A DNA stretch of 64,000 bases from NCBI RefSeq assembly GCF_012328925.1, contig NZ_JAAXLS010000028.1:17481-81480 (forward strand), written 5' to 3'. This DNA is from Amycolatopsis acididurans (lineage in GTDB: Bacteria > Actinomycetota > Actinomycetes > Mycobacteriales > Pseudonocardiaceae). Each line of letters begins with the position of its first letter. The stretch's first letter is position 1. Under the pieces are notes generated by a model. That model saw nothing but the letters and a program-made list of their open reading frames with translations, was not told the DNA's origin and did not search any database. This document shows, piece after piece, positions 57,053 to 64,000 of this stretch. The position numbers and the translations under genes were made by a program.

Positions 57053-58569
57053 GCCTTCACTGTGTCGGCGCGAGCTTGGCCATGCTTGTGCCGACCCTGT
57101 GAGAACCCTGTGCGCGGCAGCCGGACCTCGAATTCGGTGCGGCCGGGCCGCGAGTGCACGCCGATCTTGCCGTGGTGCGCGGCGACCACGGCCGCCGCGA
57201 TCGCCATCCCCAGCCCGGTGCTGCCGGCGGCGCGGGAGCGGGAGGAGTCGCCCCGGGCGAACCGCTCGAAGACGTTCGGCAGCAGCTCGGGTGCGATACC
57301 CGGCCCGTTGTCGGTGACGGTGAGCACCGCGCTCCCGTCGGCCGACACGGCAAGGCGGGTCGTCACGGTCGTGCCGGGTGGAGTGTGCGTGCGGCCGTTG
57401 GCGAGCAGGTTCGCCAGCACCTGGTGCAGCCGCTGCGCGTCGCCCCGCACGAGGACACCTTCGTCGGGAAGTTCCAGCTGCCACCGGTGATCGGGGCCGG
57501 CGATGTGCGCGTCGCCCACCGCGTCGGCGACCAGCCGGGTGAGGTCCACCTCGGTCTCCTCCAGAGGCCGCCCGGCGTCCAGGCGCGCGAGCAGCAGCAG
57601 ATCGTCGACGAGCGTGGTCATCCGGGAGGCCTCGGACTCGACCCGGTTCATCGCGTGCGCGATGTCCGGCGGCACCCGGCCGTGCGAACGGCGCGTCAGC
57701 TCGGCGTATCCGCGGATCGCGGCCAGCGGCGTGCGCAGTTCGTGGCTGGCGTCGGCGACGAACTGCCGCACCCGTGTCTCGCTGGCCTGCCTGGCGTCCA
57801 GCGCGTTGTCGATGTGCCCGAGCATCTGGTTGAGCGCGTACCCGACCTGCCCGACCTCGGTGCTCGGATCGGTGTCGGTCACCGGAACCCGCACCGACAG
57901 CGCCACGTCCCCGCGATCCAGCGGCAGTTCGGTGACCTTGGAGGCGGCCGCCGCGACCCGGTCGAGCGGGCGCAGCGTGCGGCGCACCACGAACGCGCCG
58001 ACGATCCCGGCGCCGAGCACCGCGATGGCGGCGACGGCGACGAGGATCAGCCCGACGGTGAACAACGTGTCCTGCGCCTGGCCCAGCGGCAGCCCGAACA
58101 CCTCGGTACCGGTGGGCGTGGCGATCGCGATGACCCGGTAGTCGCCGCCGGAGAGCGAGATGGTCTGCACGACCCCGTTGCCCGCGACCCTGCTCAGCAC
58201 CTGCTCGTCGCCCCCACCAAGGGGAACGGGGTGCGCCTCGTGCGAATCCCCTTCGGTGGCCAGCATTTCGGCGTGCGTGCCGGTGCTGGAGATCCACGCG
58301 TGCACGGTGCCGGTCACCGTGCCGGAGATGGTCAGTGCCTGGCCCGGATCGGGGCCGTGGTGGTCGTCGGTCATCTGCGCCCGCGCGATGGTGTCGTGCA
58401 GCTGGCTGTCCACCTGACGGGTCAGGAACGCGCCCAGCGCGAGCTCGCTGATCACGCCGATCAGCACGCACACGACGGTGAGCAATGCGACCAGCGAGGC
58501 GATGAGCTTCGTCCGCAGCGGCCGCACGCGCCGCCGCGTCCGGCCGGAGGCAGACTTCCGCACGTTCAT
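57049..58569 (-). CDS. Sensor histidine kinase, first gene of the glycosyltransferase operon
   Basis: A 506-aa membrane kinase. It has a first helix (LIASLVALLTVVCVLIGVI), an extracytoplasmic sensor region (about 50-165) rich in His/Asp, a second helix (LILVAVAAIAVLGAGIVGAF), HAMP (TLRPLDRVAAAASKVTEL), the phosphoacceptor box DASHELRTPLAAIRGYAEL, the N-box region LANLLANGRTHTP, DNGPGIAPELL and GSTGLGMAIAA. No response-regulator gene lies beside it in the window. That is unusual, since such kinases are normally co-transcribed with their regulator. Confidence 0.93.
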   Translation of the reverse strand: MNVRKSASGRTRRRVRPLRTKLIASLVALLTVVCVLIGVISELALGAFLTRQVDSQLHDTIARAQMTDDHHGPDPGQALTISGTVTGTVHAWISSTGTHAEMLATEGDSHEAHPVPLGGGDEQVLSRVAGNGVVQTISLSGGDYRVIAIATPTGTEVFGLPLGQAQDTLFTVGLILVAVAAIAVLGAGIVGAFVVRRTLRPLDRVAAAASKVTELPLDRGDVALSVRVPVTDTDPSTEVGQVGYALNQMLGHIDNALDARQASETRVRQFVADASHELRTPLAAIRGYAELTRRSHGRVPPDIAHAMNRVESEASRMTTLVDDLLLLARLDAGRPLEETEVDLTRLVADAVGDAHIAGPDHRWQLELPDEGVLVRGDAQRLHQVLANLLANGRTHTPPGTTVTTRLAVSADGSAVLTVTDNGPGIAPELLPNVFERFARGDSSRSRAAGSTGLGMAIAAAVVAAHHGKIGVHSRPGRTEFEVRLPRTGFSQGRHKHGQARADTVKA

Positions 58570-58730
58570 GACACGACGATCGCTCCGGTACGTGTGGGGT
58601 CGTTGTGTGTTTCCTGTGTAGTCGCTGTGTGAAACAGGGCCACAGCATTAGCCCAACGCGTCCACAGCGATGTCACAGACACCGGTCGCACCGTGGTTCT
58701 CACGCAAGTCGCAGACACGAGAGGACCGAC

Positions 58731-59273
58731 ATGACGACCGAGCAGCTCCCTCCGTCCACTTCGGACGCCGGAGAGCACCAGTGGGGTGCGCCGCAGAACA
58801 GGCCGCCGCAACGCTGGTCCACCAGGAAGACCGTGGTGTCCGCCGCGGTGGCGGTCGCCGTGGTGGCCGCCGGCGGCGCCGCCATCTACGCCGCTTCGGG
58901 TTCGACCGGCTCCTCCTCCGGTACGCAGGGCGGCCCCGGCGGCCAGATGATGCAGGGCGGGCCCCGTGGCGGGCAGTTCGGGCTGGCCGGCTCGCTGCAC
59001 GGCGAGTACGTCGTCTCCGACGGAAACGGCGGCTACACCACCGAACTCACCCAGACCGGCACCGTGACCGAGCTGAGCGCGACCGAACTGACCGCGCGCA
59101 GCGCGGACGGGTACACCAAGACCTACACGATCGGCAGCGCCGGCGTCTCCGGCATCGCCAACGGCGACACCGTGACGGTCACCGCGACCGCCTCGGGCAA
59201 CACCGCGACGCTGGAACGCGTCAGCGAAGCCACCTCGGCCCAGCGCAACAACCAGAATCAGGGACAGTCGTGA
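58731..59273 (+). CDS. Membrane-anchored extracytoplasmic protein, DUF5666-like
   Basis: A 180-aa protein with a Pro-rich cytosolic start, one membrane helix (TVVSAAVAVAVVAAGGAAIYAA), a Gly-rich linker and a beta-rich outer domain (LTQTGTVTELSATELTARSA, TYTIGSAGVSGIANGDTVTV). The outer domain resembles OB-like DUF5666 modules. It opens the electron-transfer operon and is divergent from the sensor kinase. Its outside position suggests a cell-envelope partner of the flavin/iron-reductase genes. Function unknown. Confidence 0.75.
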   Translation: MTTEQLPPSTSDAGEHQWGAPQNRPPQRWSTRKTVVSAAVAVAVVAAGGAAIYAASGSTGSSSGTQGGPGGQMMQGGPRGGQFGLAGSLHGEYVVSDGNGGYTTELTQTGTVTELSATELTARSADGYTKTYTIGSAGVSGIANGDTVTVTATASGNTATLERVSEATSAQRNNQNQGQS

Positions 59274-59512
59274 ACATCAGGGAAAAAGGCCTGCGCCGGG
59301 TCGCGATCGTGACCACCGGCGTCGCCGTGGCGGGGATCGCCGGGACGACGCTGGTCGCCTGCACGGTCAACGGCACGTCGAGCCAGGGCACCAGTAGCAG
59401 CACCAGCACCCAGCAGTCCACAACGGACAGTCAGAGTCAGTCCAACTCCGGCGTCGCCGTCCAGCCCGACAACAGCGGGATCGCGGCACACGGGCAATCG
59501 AGGGGTTCGTGA
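59270..59512 (+). CDS. Small lipoprotein with low-complexity Ser/Thr/Gln mature part
   Basis: An 80-aa exported protein with a basic start (NIREKGLRR), a hydrophobic stretch and the lipobox LVAC ending at Cys31. The mature 50 residues are almost all Ser, Thr, Gln, Asn and Gly. In comparable ApbE loci this position usually holds an FMN-binding protein with an SGATYTS-type attachment site; no such motif is present here. GTG start overlaps the previous stop (GTGA), and its end overlaps apbE. Confidence 0.65.
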   Translation: MNIREKGLRRVAIVTTGVAVAGIAGTTLVACTVNGTSSQGTSSSTSTQQSTTDSQSQSNSGVAVQPDNSGIAAHGQSRGS

Positions 59513-60417
59513 CCATGAGCACGACACTGCTCACCGGCGACACCGTCACGCAGTGGCCGGTATGGAGCACCACGGCGCGGGTCGTGGTCACCGATCCCGG
59601 CGCGCTGACCGACGCGCGGGCGCTGGTGGAAGAGGAACTGGCGGCCGTGGACAAGGCGTGCAGCCGGTTCCGGCCCGACTCCGAACTCGCGCTCGCCGAG
59701 CAGGCGGGCACCGAGGTCGAGGTGAGCGAACTGCTGGCCGGGCTGATCGCCGCGGCACTGCGCGCGGCCGAGCAGACGGGCGGCGACGTCGATCCCACCC
59801 TCGGCAACGCACTGGCGGCGCTGGGTTACGACCGTGACCTGCCGCTGGTCCCGCTGGACGGGCCCGCCGTGCCGGTCCAGGTACGGCCGGCGCCCGGCTG
59901 GCGCCGGATCCGGCTCGACGGGCGGAAACTGACGGTGCCCGGCGGCATCCGGGTCGACCTCGGCGCGACCGCGAAGGCGTGGACGGCCGACCGCTGCGCC
60001 CGGCTCGTCGCGGGCGCACTGGACACCGGCGTCATGGTGGAACTGGGCGGCGATCTCGCGACCGCGGGCGCGGGCCCGGCCGGGGGCTGGCGGGTGCGCG
60101 TGCAGGACCGGCCCGGCGATCCGGCGTGCCAGGTGCGGATCCCCTCGGGGGCGGCGATGGCCACCTCCAGCACGAGCAGCCGGAGCTGGCGGCGCGGCGA
60201 CCGGGTCCTGCACCACGTGCTCGACCCGCGGACGTGCCAGCCGGCACCACGCGTGTGGCGCAGCGCCACCGTGGTCGCCGACCGGTGCGTCGATGCCAAC
60301 GCGTTCTCCACCGCCGCACTCGTGCGGGGCCACGGCGCGCCGGGCAGCCTCACCGCCGCGGCGCGGCTGGTCGCGGTCGACGGCACGGTGCTGACACTGA
60401 ACGGGTGGCCGTCATGA
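59509..60417 (+). CDS. apbE: ApbE-family FAD:protein FMN transferase
   Basis: A 302-aa flavin transferase that attaches FMN to Ser/Thr of exported redox proteins. Motifs in order: EEELAAVDKACSRFRPDSEL, GGDVDPTLGNALAALGYDRD, VDLGATAKAWTADRCA, VELGGDLATAG, HHVLDPRTCQPA and CVDANAFSTAALV with the metal-binding Asp. No signal peptide is evident, so it probably acts in the cytosol or the protein is taken out by other means. GTG 59509 overlaps the lipoprotein gene; ATG 59515 is also possible. Confidence 0.9.
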   Translation: MTMSTTLLTGDTVTQWPVWSTTARVVVTDPGALTDARALVEEELAAVDKACSRFRPDSELALAEQAGTEVEVSELLAGLIAAALRAAEQTGGDVDPTLGNALAALGYDRDLPLVPLDGPAVPVQVRPAPGWRRIRLDGRKLTVPGGIRVDLGATAKAWTADRCARLVAGALDTGVMVELGGDLATAGAGPAGGWRVRVQDRPGDPACQVRIPSGAAMATSSTSSRSWRRGDRVLHHVLDPRTCQPAPRVWRSATVVADRCVDANAFSTAALVRGHGAPGSLTAAARLVAVDGTVLTLNGWPS

Positions 60418-60959
60418 CCGCGACCGCGTTGTGGGACTACGGGCGGGGCACCGGCGTCGTGGCGCTGGTCCTGCTCACCGTCTCGGTGTTCCTCGGTATC
60501 GCGACCCGGTCGGGAAAACCCGCGCCGTGGCTGCCGCGGTTCGCCGTGGCCGCGGTGCACCGCAACGTCAGCCTCGTCGCCACGGTGTTCCTCGGGCTGC
60601 ACGTGGGGCTGTTGCTGTTCGATCCGTACGCGCAACTGCGCCTGTTCGACATCGTGTTCCCGTTCGTCGGCAACTACCGGCCGTTCTGGCAGGGGCTCGG
60701 CACGGTCGCGCTGGACCTGCTGATCGCGCTCGTCGCGACCAGCCTCGTCCGGCACCGCATCGGCGAGCGCACGTGGCGCGCGGTGCACTGGGCCGCCTAC
60801 GCGTTGTGGCCGACGGCGCTGGTGCACGCGCTCGGCAACGGCACCGACAGCGGCGCGGCGTGGTTCCTCTCGCTCGCCGTGATCTGCGTGGCCGCGGTAC
60901 TCGGCGCGCTCGGCTGGCGCGTGGCCACGGTTCCTTCTCGACAGAAAGCACACGTATGA
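60414..60959 (+). CDS. Ferric-reductase-like transmembrane protein
   Basis: A 181-aa membrane protein with five or six helices and paired histidines in HRNVSLVATVFLGLHVG and AVHWAAYALWPTALVHALG. These could ligate two haems, as in the ferric reductase/MsrQ-like superfamily. It is coupled to ApbE and the NuoF-like gene by ATGA overlaps and probably passes electrons across the membrane between a cytosolic NAD(P)H or ferredoxin donor and an outside flavoprotein. Confidence 0.88.
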   Translation: MTATALWDYGRGTGVVALVLLTVSVFLGIATRSGKPAPWLPRFAVAAVHRNVSLVATVFLGLHVGLLLFDPYAQLRLFDIVFPFVGNYRPFWQGLGTVALDLLIALVATSLVRHRIGERTWRAVHWAAYALWPTALVHALGNGTDSGAAWFLSLAVICVAAVLGALGWRVATVPSRQKAHV

Positions 60960-62242
60960 AGACCGGATTGCTCGACGCGACCGCGCCGGATCTGACCACC
61001 CACCACCGTGTGTCCGGCCCCATCCCGTGGCGCCGCGAGGCCGGCACCCTGATCCGCGACCTCGAAGCAGCCGGGCTCACCGGCCGAGGCGGCGCCGGAT
61101 TCCCGGTGGCGCGCAAGCTCGCGACCGTCGCCGCGGGCCGCGACGCCGTCGTCATCGGCAACGGCGCGGAGGGCGAGCCCGCGAGCCGCAAGGACCACAC
61201 GCTGCTGGTGCGCGCACCGCATCTCGTGCTCGACGGGCTGCAGCTCGCGGCCGAGGCGGTCCGCGCCTCCGAGGCCTATCTCTACGTCCCGGCGGGTAAG
61301 GCCTCCGACGCGGTGCGCGCGGCACTGGCCGAGCGCGCGGGCTGGGACGCGATCGCGGTGCGCGTCGTGCACGCACCGGAAGCGTTCGTCAGCGGCCAGG
61401 AATCGGCCGTCGTGTCGGCGATCGAGGGTCGTCCCGCCCGCCCCGCCGACCGGCTCGCGCTCACCGCGCACTCCGGGGTGCGCGGGCGGCCGACGCTCGT
61501 GCAGAACGTCGAGACGCTCGCGCACATCGCCCAGATCGCGCGCTACGGCGCGGACTGGTTCCGGCGGCGGGGCACGGCGGCCGAACCGGGCACGTTCCTG
61601 GCCACCGTCAGCGGCGCCGTCACACGGCCGGGCGTGCGCGAGTTCGAAGTCGGGGTGCCGCTGCGGGAGGTGCTCGGCGAAACCGGCGACCTGCGCGCGG
61701 TGCTCATCGGCGGCTACCACGGCACCTGGGTCCCGGCGGCAGGCCTTCGAACTCCGATGTCGCGTGAGGGACTGCGGCCGATCGGCGGGTCGCCGGGCGC
61801 GGGCGTGGTGATCGCGCTCGGCGCCGGGGAATGCGGGCTCGCCGCGGCCACCAAGGTGGTCGGCTATCTCGCGGAGCAGAGCGCCCGGCAGTGCGGGCCG
61901 TGCCTGCGCGGGCTGCCCGCCATCGCACAGACGATGACCGCACTGGCCGACGGCGGCGGCCCCGACCTGGCCGCACGGGTGGCCTGGCTGGCCGACCTGG
62001 TCGAGGGGCGGGGCGCGTGCCACCACCCCGACGGCACCGCGCGCTTCGTGCGCAGCACGTTGTCGGTGTTCGGCGACGAAATCGCTTGGCACCTGCGTGG
62101 CGGATGCGCCGCGCGGATGAGGAAGGAAAACGAAGGTGCGACTGCATATCGACTGGACCGCGTGCGAGGGCCGAGGCCTGTGCGCCGAACTGCTGCCGGA
62201 GACCCTCGACGCCGACCCGTGGGGCTACCCGATGGCGCGTGA
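60956..62242 (+). CDS. NuoF-like flavin/iron-sulfur protein
   Basis: A 428-aa protein related to the NADH-binding subunit of complex I. Landmarks are FMN-binding GLTGRGGAGFPVARKL, VIGNGAEGEPASRKDHTLL, LVQNVETLAHIAQIARYG, an SLBB-type FLATVSGAVTRPGVREFEVG, and a [Fe-S] region (SARQCGPCLRGLPAI with ACHHPDG) that keeps three of the four cysteines of NuoF. Its frame continues 107 bp over the ferredoxin gene; the extra 35 residues are Arg-rich and unlike the family. It probably draws electrons from NAD(P)H for the adjacent membrane protein. Confidence 0.87.
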   Translation: MKTGLLDATAPDLTTHHRVSGPIPWRREAGTLIRDLEAAGLTGRGGAGFPVARKLATVAAGRDAVVIGNGAEGEPASRKDHTLLVRAPHLVLDGLQLAAEAVRASEAYLYVPAGKASDAVRAALAERAGWDAIAVRVVHAPEAFVSGQESAVVSAIEGRPARPADRLALTAHSGVRGRPTLVQNVETLAHIAQIARYGADWFRRRGTAAEPGTFLATVSGAVTRPGVREFEVGVPLREVLGETGDLRAVLIGGYHGTWVPAAGLRTPMSREGLRPIGGSPGAGVVIALGAGECGLAAATKVVGYLAEQSARQCGPCLRGLPAIAQTMTALADGGGPDLAARVAWLADLVEGRGACHHPDGTARFVRSTLSVFGDEIAWHLRGGCAARMRKENEGATAYRLDRVRGPRPVRRTAAGDPRRRPVGLPDGA

Positions 62243-62339
62243 CCGCTCGCGCGAACCGGAGGTGCCCGCCGAGCTGGCGGGATACGCCAGGGAAGCGGTC
62301 AGGCTATGCCCGAGGCTGGCGCTCCGGCTGCGTGAGTGA
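62136..62339 (+). CDS. Single-cluster ferredoxin ([3Fe-4S] type)
   Basis: A 67-aa ferredoxin with three cysteines for one cluster: CEGRGLC near the N-terminus and the last in RLCPRLALRL. The motif fits actinobacterial [3Fe-4S] ferredoxins that serve P450s and reductases. GTG 62136 lies inside the NuoF-like frame with AAGGAAAACGAAGG upstream as ribosome-binding site. Its 3-prime end overlaps the desaturase gene on the other strand by 41 bp. Confidence 0.85.
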   Translation: MRLHIDWTACEGRGLCAELLPETLDADPWGYPMARDRSREPEVPAELAGYAREAVRLCPRLALRLRE

Positions 62340-63921
62340 ACTCCTCGCGGTGCACGGCCCCGGCGGGCACGCCGTGCTCGCCGAGCGCGGTCAGCAGTGG
62401 TTCGGCCAGTTCGGCGGGCGCGGAGACCAGCCACTGGTCGACCTTGGCCGGATGCAGCCGTGACTCGAGCAGCGTCCGCAACCGCCGCCCGTCGAGCCCG
62501 CCCGCCCGGTAGCGCTCGTAGGAGATCGCCAGCGCCGTGCCGATGCTGTCGAACGGCCGTGCGGGCCGCGGCGGGCGCAGATCGGGATCGCGTTCGTCGG
62601 TGCGGAAGTGCTGGATGCGCAGCCTGCCCTCGAACTGCCTGGTCAGATCCGTCAGCTCGGTGGCGAACAGGGTGTCCGCGCCGCTGCGGTTGATGTAGAG
62701 CAGCGTCGCCCGGCAGCGCGGCGCGGTCGCGAGCGCGTGCTCCAGCAGCGGCAGGACCGGGGCGATGCCGATCCCGGCCACGATCGCGACGTACTGCTTG
62801 GCCTCGCGAGGACCGGGATCCAGCACGCGCGCTCCCGCCCGCGGCAGCACCTCGATTTTCTCGCCCACCATGAGCCGGGTCGCCGCATAGGTGGAGAACC
62901 GGCCGCCCGGCACCTGCTTGACCGCGATCCGCAGCGCGTCGGCCGAGCAGATCGCGTACGTCCGCTCCAGCACCTCGCCGTTCACGGCCGCCCGGACCAC
63001 GACGTACTGGCCCGGGGCGAAGGCGTACTCCGGCCGCAGCCGCTCGGGCACCGCGAAATCGATCGCGACGGTGCCCAGTGCCAGCGGCCGCACCGCGGAC
63101 ACCGTCAGCTCGTGGAACCGCGCGGGCCGCTCCCGCACCACGGCCATCCGCCCGGCCGGGGCCTGCCCGGCATGCCAGGCCTGCAGATAACGGTGGAACG
63201 GCACGCTGGGATAACGGGCGTGCACGCGGTGATAGGTGCGCGCGCCTGGTCGCTGCTTGCGCGGGAACCAGTCGAACCACCACGAGGCGATCGCGATCGC
63301 GATCCGCTGCGGCAGCAGGTAGACGACCACCAGCTGCCAGCCGTAACCCGCGCCGGCCAGCGCGGCGAGCGAACCGGGCACCACGGCCAGCATGGCCAGC
63401 GCCTCCGCGGCCTCCAGCTGGGGCCGCGCGGCGCCGCGCCGCAGGTAGTCGCAGAGGTACCAGATGTCGGCCAGCGCCCACCGCAGCGGCAGCTGCCAGC
63501 GCGGCCCGCGGACGTTCCACGAGGTCAGATGCGCCTCGGCGTCGTTGCGGTGCCGGTCGAGGTGCAGGAACCGGGCCGAGGGGAACGCGCCGACGAACGA
63601 CACGAACGGCATCGCGATCCGGCCGAGCAGATCGTTGACCCAGGTGATCCGGCCGGCCGCGTGGTGCACCGACTCGTGCACGACGACGAACAGCCCGTAC
63701 ACGGCGGCGACGTGCATCGGGATCGTCAGCACGGGGGAGACGAGGCCGGCCAGTGCCAGCCACGTCGCGACGCCGCCCAGCGTGAGCGAACCGCCGAAAA
63801 CGAGCAGGGTGGGGGCCACCACCGCGGGAACGCGCACCCGGGGGCCTCCTACGGATGGGGGACCGGCTTCGCAAGGAAGGTAGAGGCAGGCCGGCGCGGA
63901 TGTAAACTCCGCGTTCGTCAC
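62299..63921 (-). CDS. Membrane fatty-acid desaturase fused to ferredoxin-reductase-like domain
   Basis: A 540-aa fusion. Residues about 30-250 are a membrane diiron desaturase/hydroxylase with histidine boxes HESVHHA and HLDRHRND and later histidines (RTYHRVHARYP, FHRYLQAWHAG). Residues about 265-525 are an FNR-type reductase: FAPGQYVVVRA, ERTYAICS for FAD, GGRFSTYAATRLMVGE and IVAGIGIAPVLPLLEHAL for NAD(P). The [2Fe-2S] domain that normally ends such reductases is missing. GTG 63921 follows GAGGCCGTCGT. The lipid or terpenoid substrate is unknown. Confidence 0.9.
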   Translation of the reverse strand: MTNAEFTSAPACLYLPCEAGPPSVGGPRVRVPAVVAPTLLVFGGSLTLGGVATWLALAGLVSPVLTIPMHVAAVYGLFVVVHESVHHAAGRITWVNDLLGRIAMPFVSFVGAFPSARFLHLDRHRNDAEAHLTSWNVRGPRWQLPLRWALADIWYLCDYLRRGAARPQLEAAEALAMLAVVPGSLAALAGAGYGWQLVVVYLLPQRIAIAIASWWFDWFPRKQRPGARTYHRVHARYPSVPFHRYLQAWHAGQAPAGRMAVVRERPARFHELTVSAVRPLALGTVAIDFAVPERLRPEYAFAPGQYVVVRAAVNGEVLERTYAICSADALRIAVKQVPGGRFSTYAATRLMVGEKIEVLPRAGARVLDPGPREAKQYVAIVAGIGIAPVLPLLEHALATAPRCRATLLYINRSGADTLFATELTDLTRQFEGRLRIQHFRTDERDPDLRPPRPARPFDSIGTALAISYERYRAGGLDGRRLRTLLESRLHPAKVDQWLVSAPAELAEPLLTALGEHGVPAGAVHREEFTHAAGAPASGIA

Positions 63922-63980
63922 ACGACGGCCTCAAGCAGGCCCGGACCAGTGCTGTCAAGGCCCTGGCCTAGACTCGGACT

Positions 63981-64000
63981 TCGGGCACGAGCGTGCCCGA
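63981..64000. terminator. Perfect inverted repeat at the window edge
   Basis: TCGGGCACG-AG-CGTGCCCGA has 9-bp perfect arms with a 2-bp centre. It could be the hairpin of a terminator for a gene beyond the window or an operator upstream of the desaturase fusion. Its context is cut off. Confidence 0.45.

Noticed and set aside
57053..58648. Upstream extension of the ArnT copy 2 frame
   Set aside because: It is the shadow of the sensor kinase gene on the same strand in another frame.
1..64000. Search for CRISPR arrays, tRNA/rRNA genes, intact insertion sequences and phage genes
   Set aside because: No regularly spaced repeats, tRNA-like clover sequences, DDE transposase or phage structural genes were seen; the only transposase-like segment is the HTH in the fusion regulator.

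Overview
The window is about 70% G+C, with GTG/TTG starts, many 4-bp ATGA/GTGA stop-start overlaps and a gene content (DUF3558-like lipoprotein, DUF3048, WXG-type EndoU toxin, MsiK-style ABC importer without its own ATPase, ArnT-like mannosyltransferase pairs) typical of a filamentous actinomycete. Protein resemblance suggests Pseudonocardiaceae, probably Amycolatopsis or a close relative. That placement is inference. No rRNA, tRNA, CRISPR array or intact insertion sequence was seen.

Layout. 1-5.5 kb: end of a sensor kinase, an aldo/keto reductase, a VOC protein with its ArsR regulator, a cytochrome P450, a frameshifted small membrane protein, and a divergent AurF-type diiron oxygenase/TetR pair around a perfect operator palindrome. 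5.5-13.0 kb: a set of genes (MaoC hydratase, CaiB CoA-transferase, acyl-CoA dehydrogenase, CitE/HpcH lyase, GntR regulator, MmgE/PrpD protein, MHS-type carrier) that matches the itaconate/C5-dicarboxylate catabolic gene set of Pseudomonas. Both arms carry the same 17-bp putative GntR operator. 13.0-21.7 kb: housekeeping and accessory genes (SixA phosphatase, SDR, CrtI-like oxidoreductase, epimerase, SRPBCC protein, lipoprotein, purple acid phosphatase).

21.7-45.0 kb is a deoxysugar/pectin utilisation island. A regulator that fuses an IS630-transposase helix-turn-helix region to a GntR-FCD protein faces an ABC sugar importer. Next come an uncharacterised cytosolic protein, an RraA-like aldolase and a secreted beta-helix protein. 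Then follows a tightly overlapping operon of enoyl-CoA hydratase, CoA-transferase, a cytosolic solute-binding-protein-like protein, SDR, DUF4432 epimerase-like protein and sugar lactonase. After an inserted EndoU toxin/immunity pair come a GH95 alpha-L-fucosidase coupled to a GH28 polygalacturonase, their FadR-type regulator with operator, an L-fucose-dehydrogenase-like reductase and a decayed larA. The classical L-fuconate dehydratase is absent, so the CoA-type genes may form an undescribed branch. This is the best candidate in the window for a new system.

45.0-51.8 kb: mixed genes (DUF3048, DUF2630, aldehyde dehydrogenase, amidohydrolase, Uma2 protein, MarR/EamA pair, PP2C). 51.9-58.6 kb: an operon of one sensor kinase, two ArnT-like glycosyltransferases and a GT2-GtrA fusion. 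58.7-62.3 kb, divergent: a membrane electron-transfer operon (two extracytoplasmic proteins, ApbE, ferric-reductase-like membrane protein, NuoF-like protein, ferredoxin). It ends convergent with a desaturase-reductase fusion.
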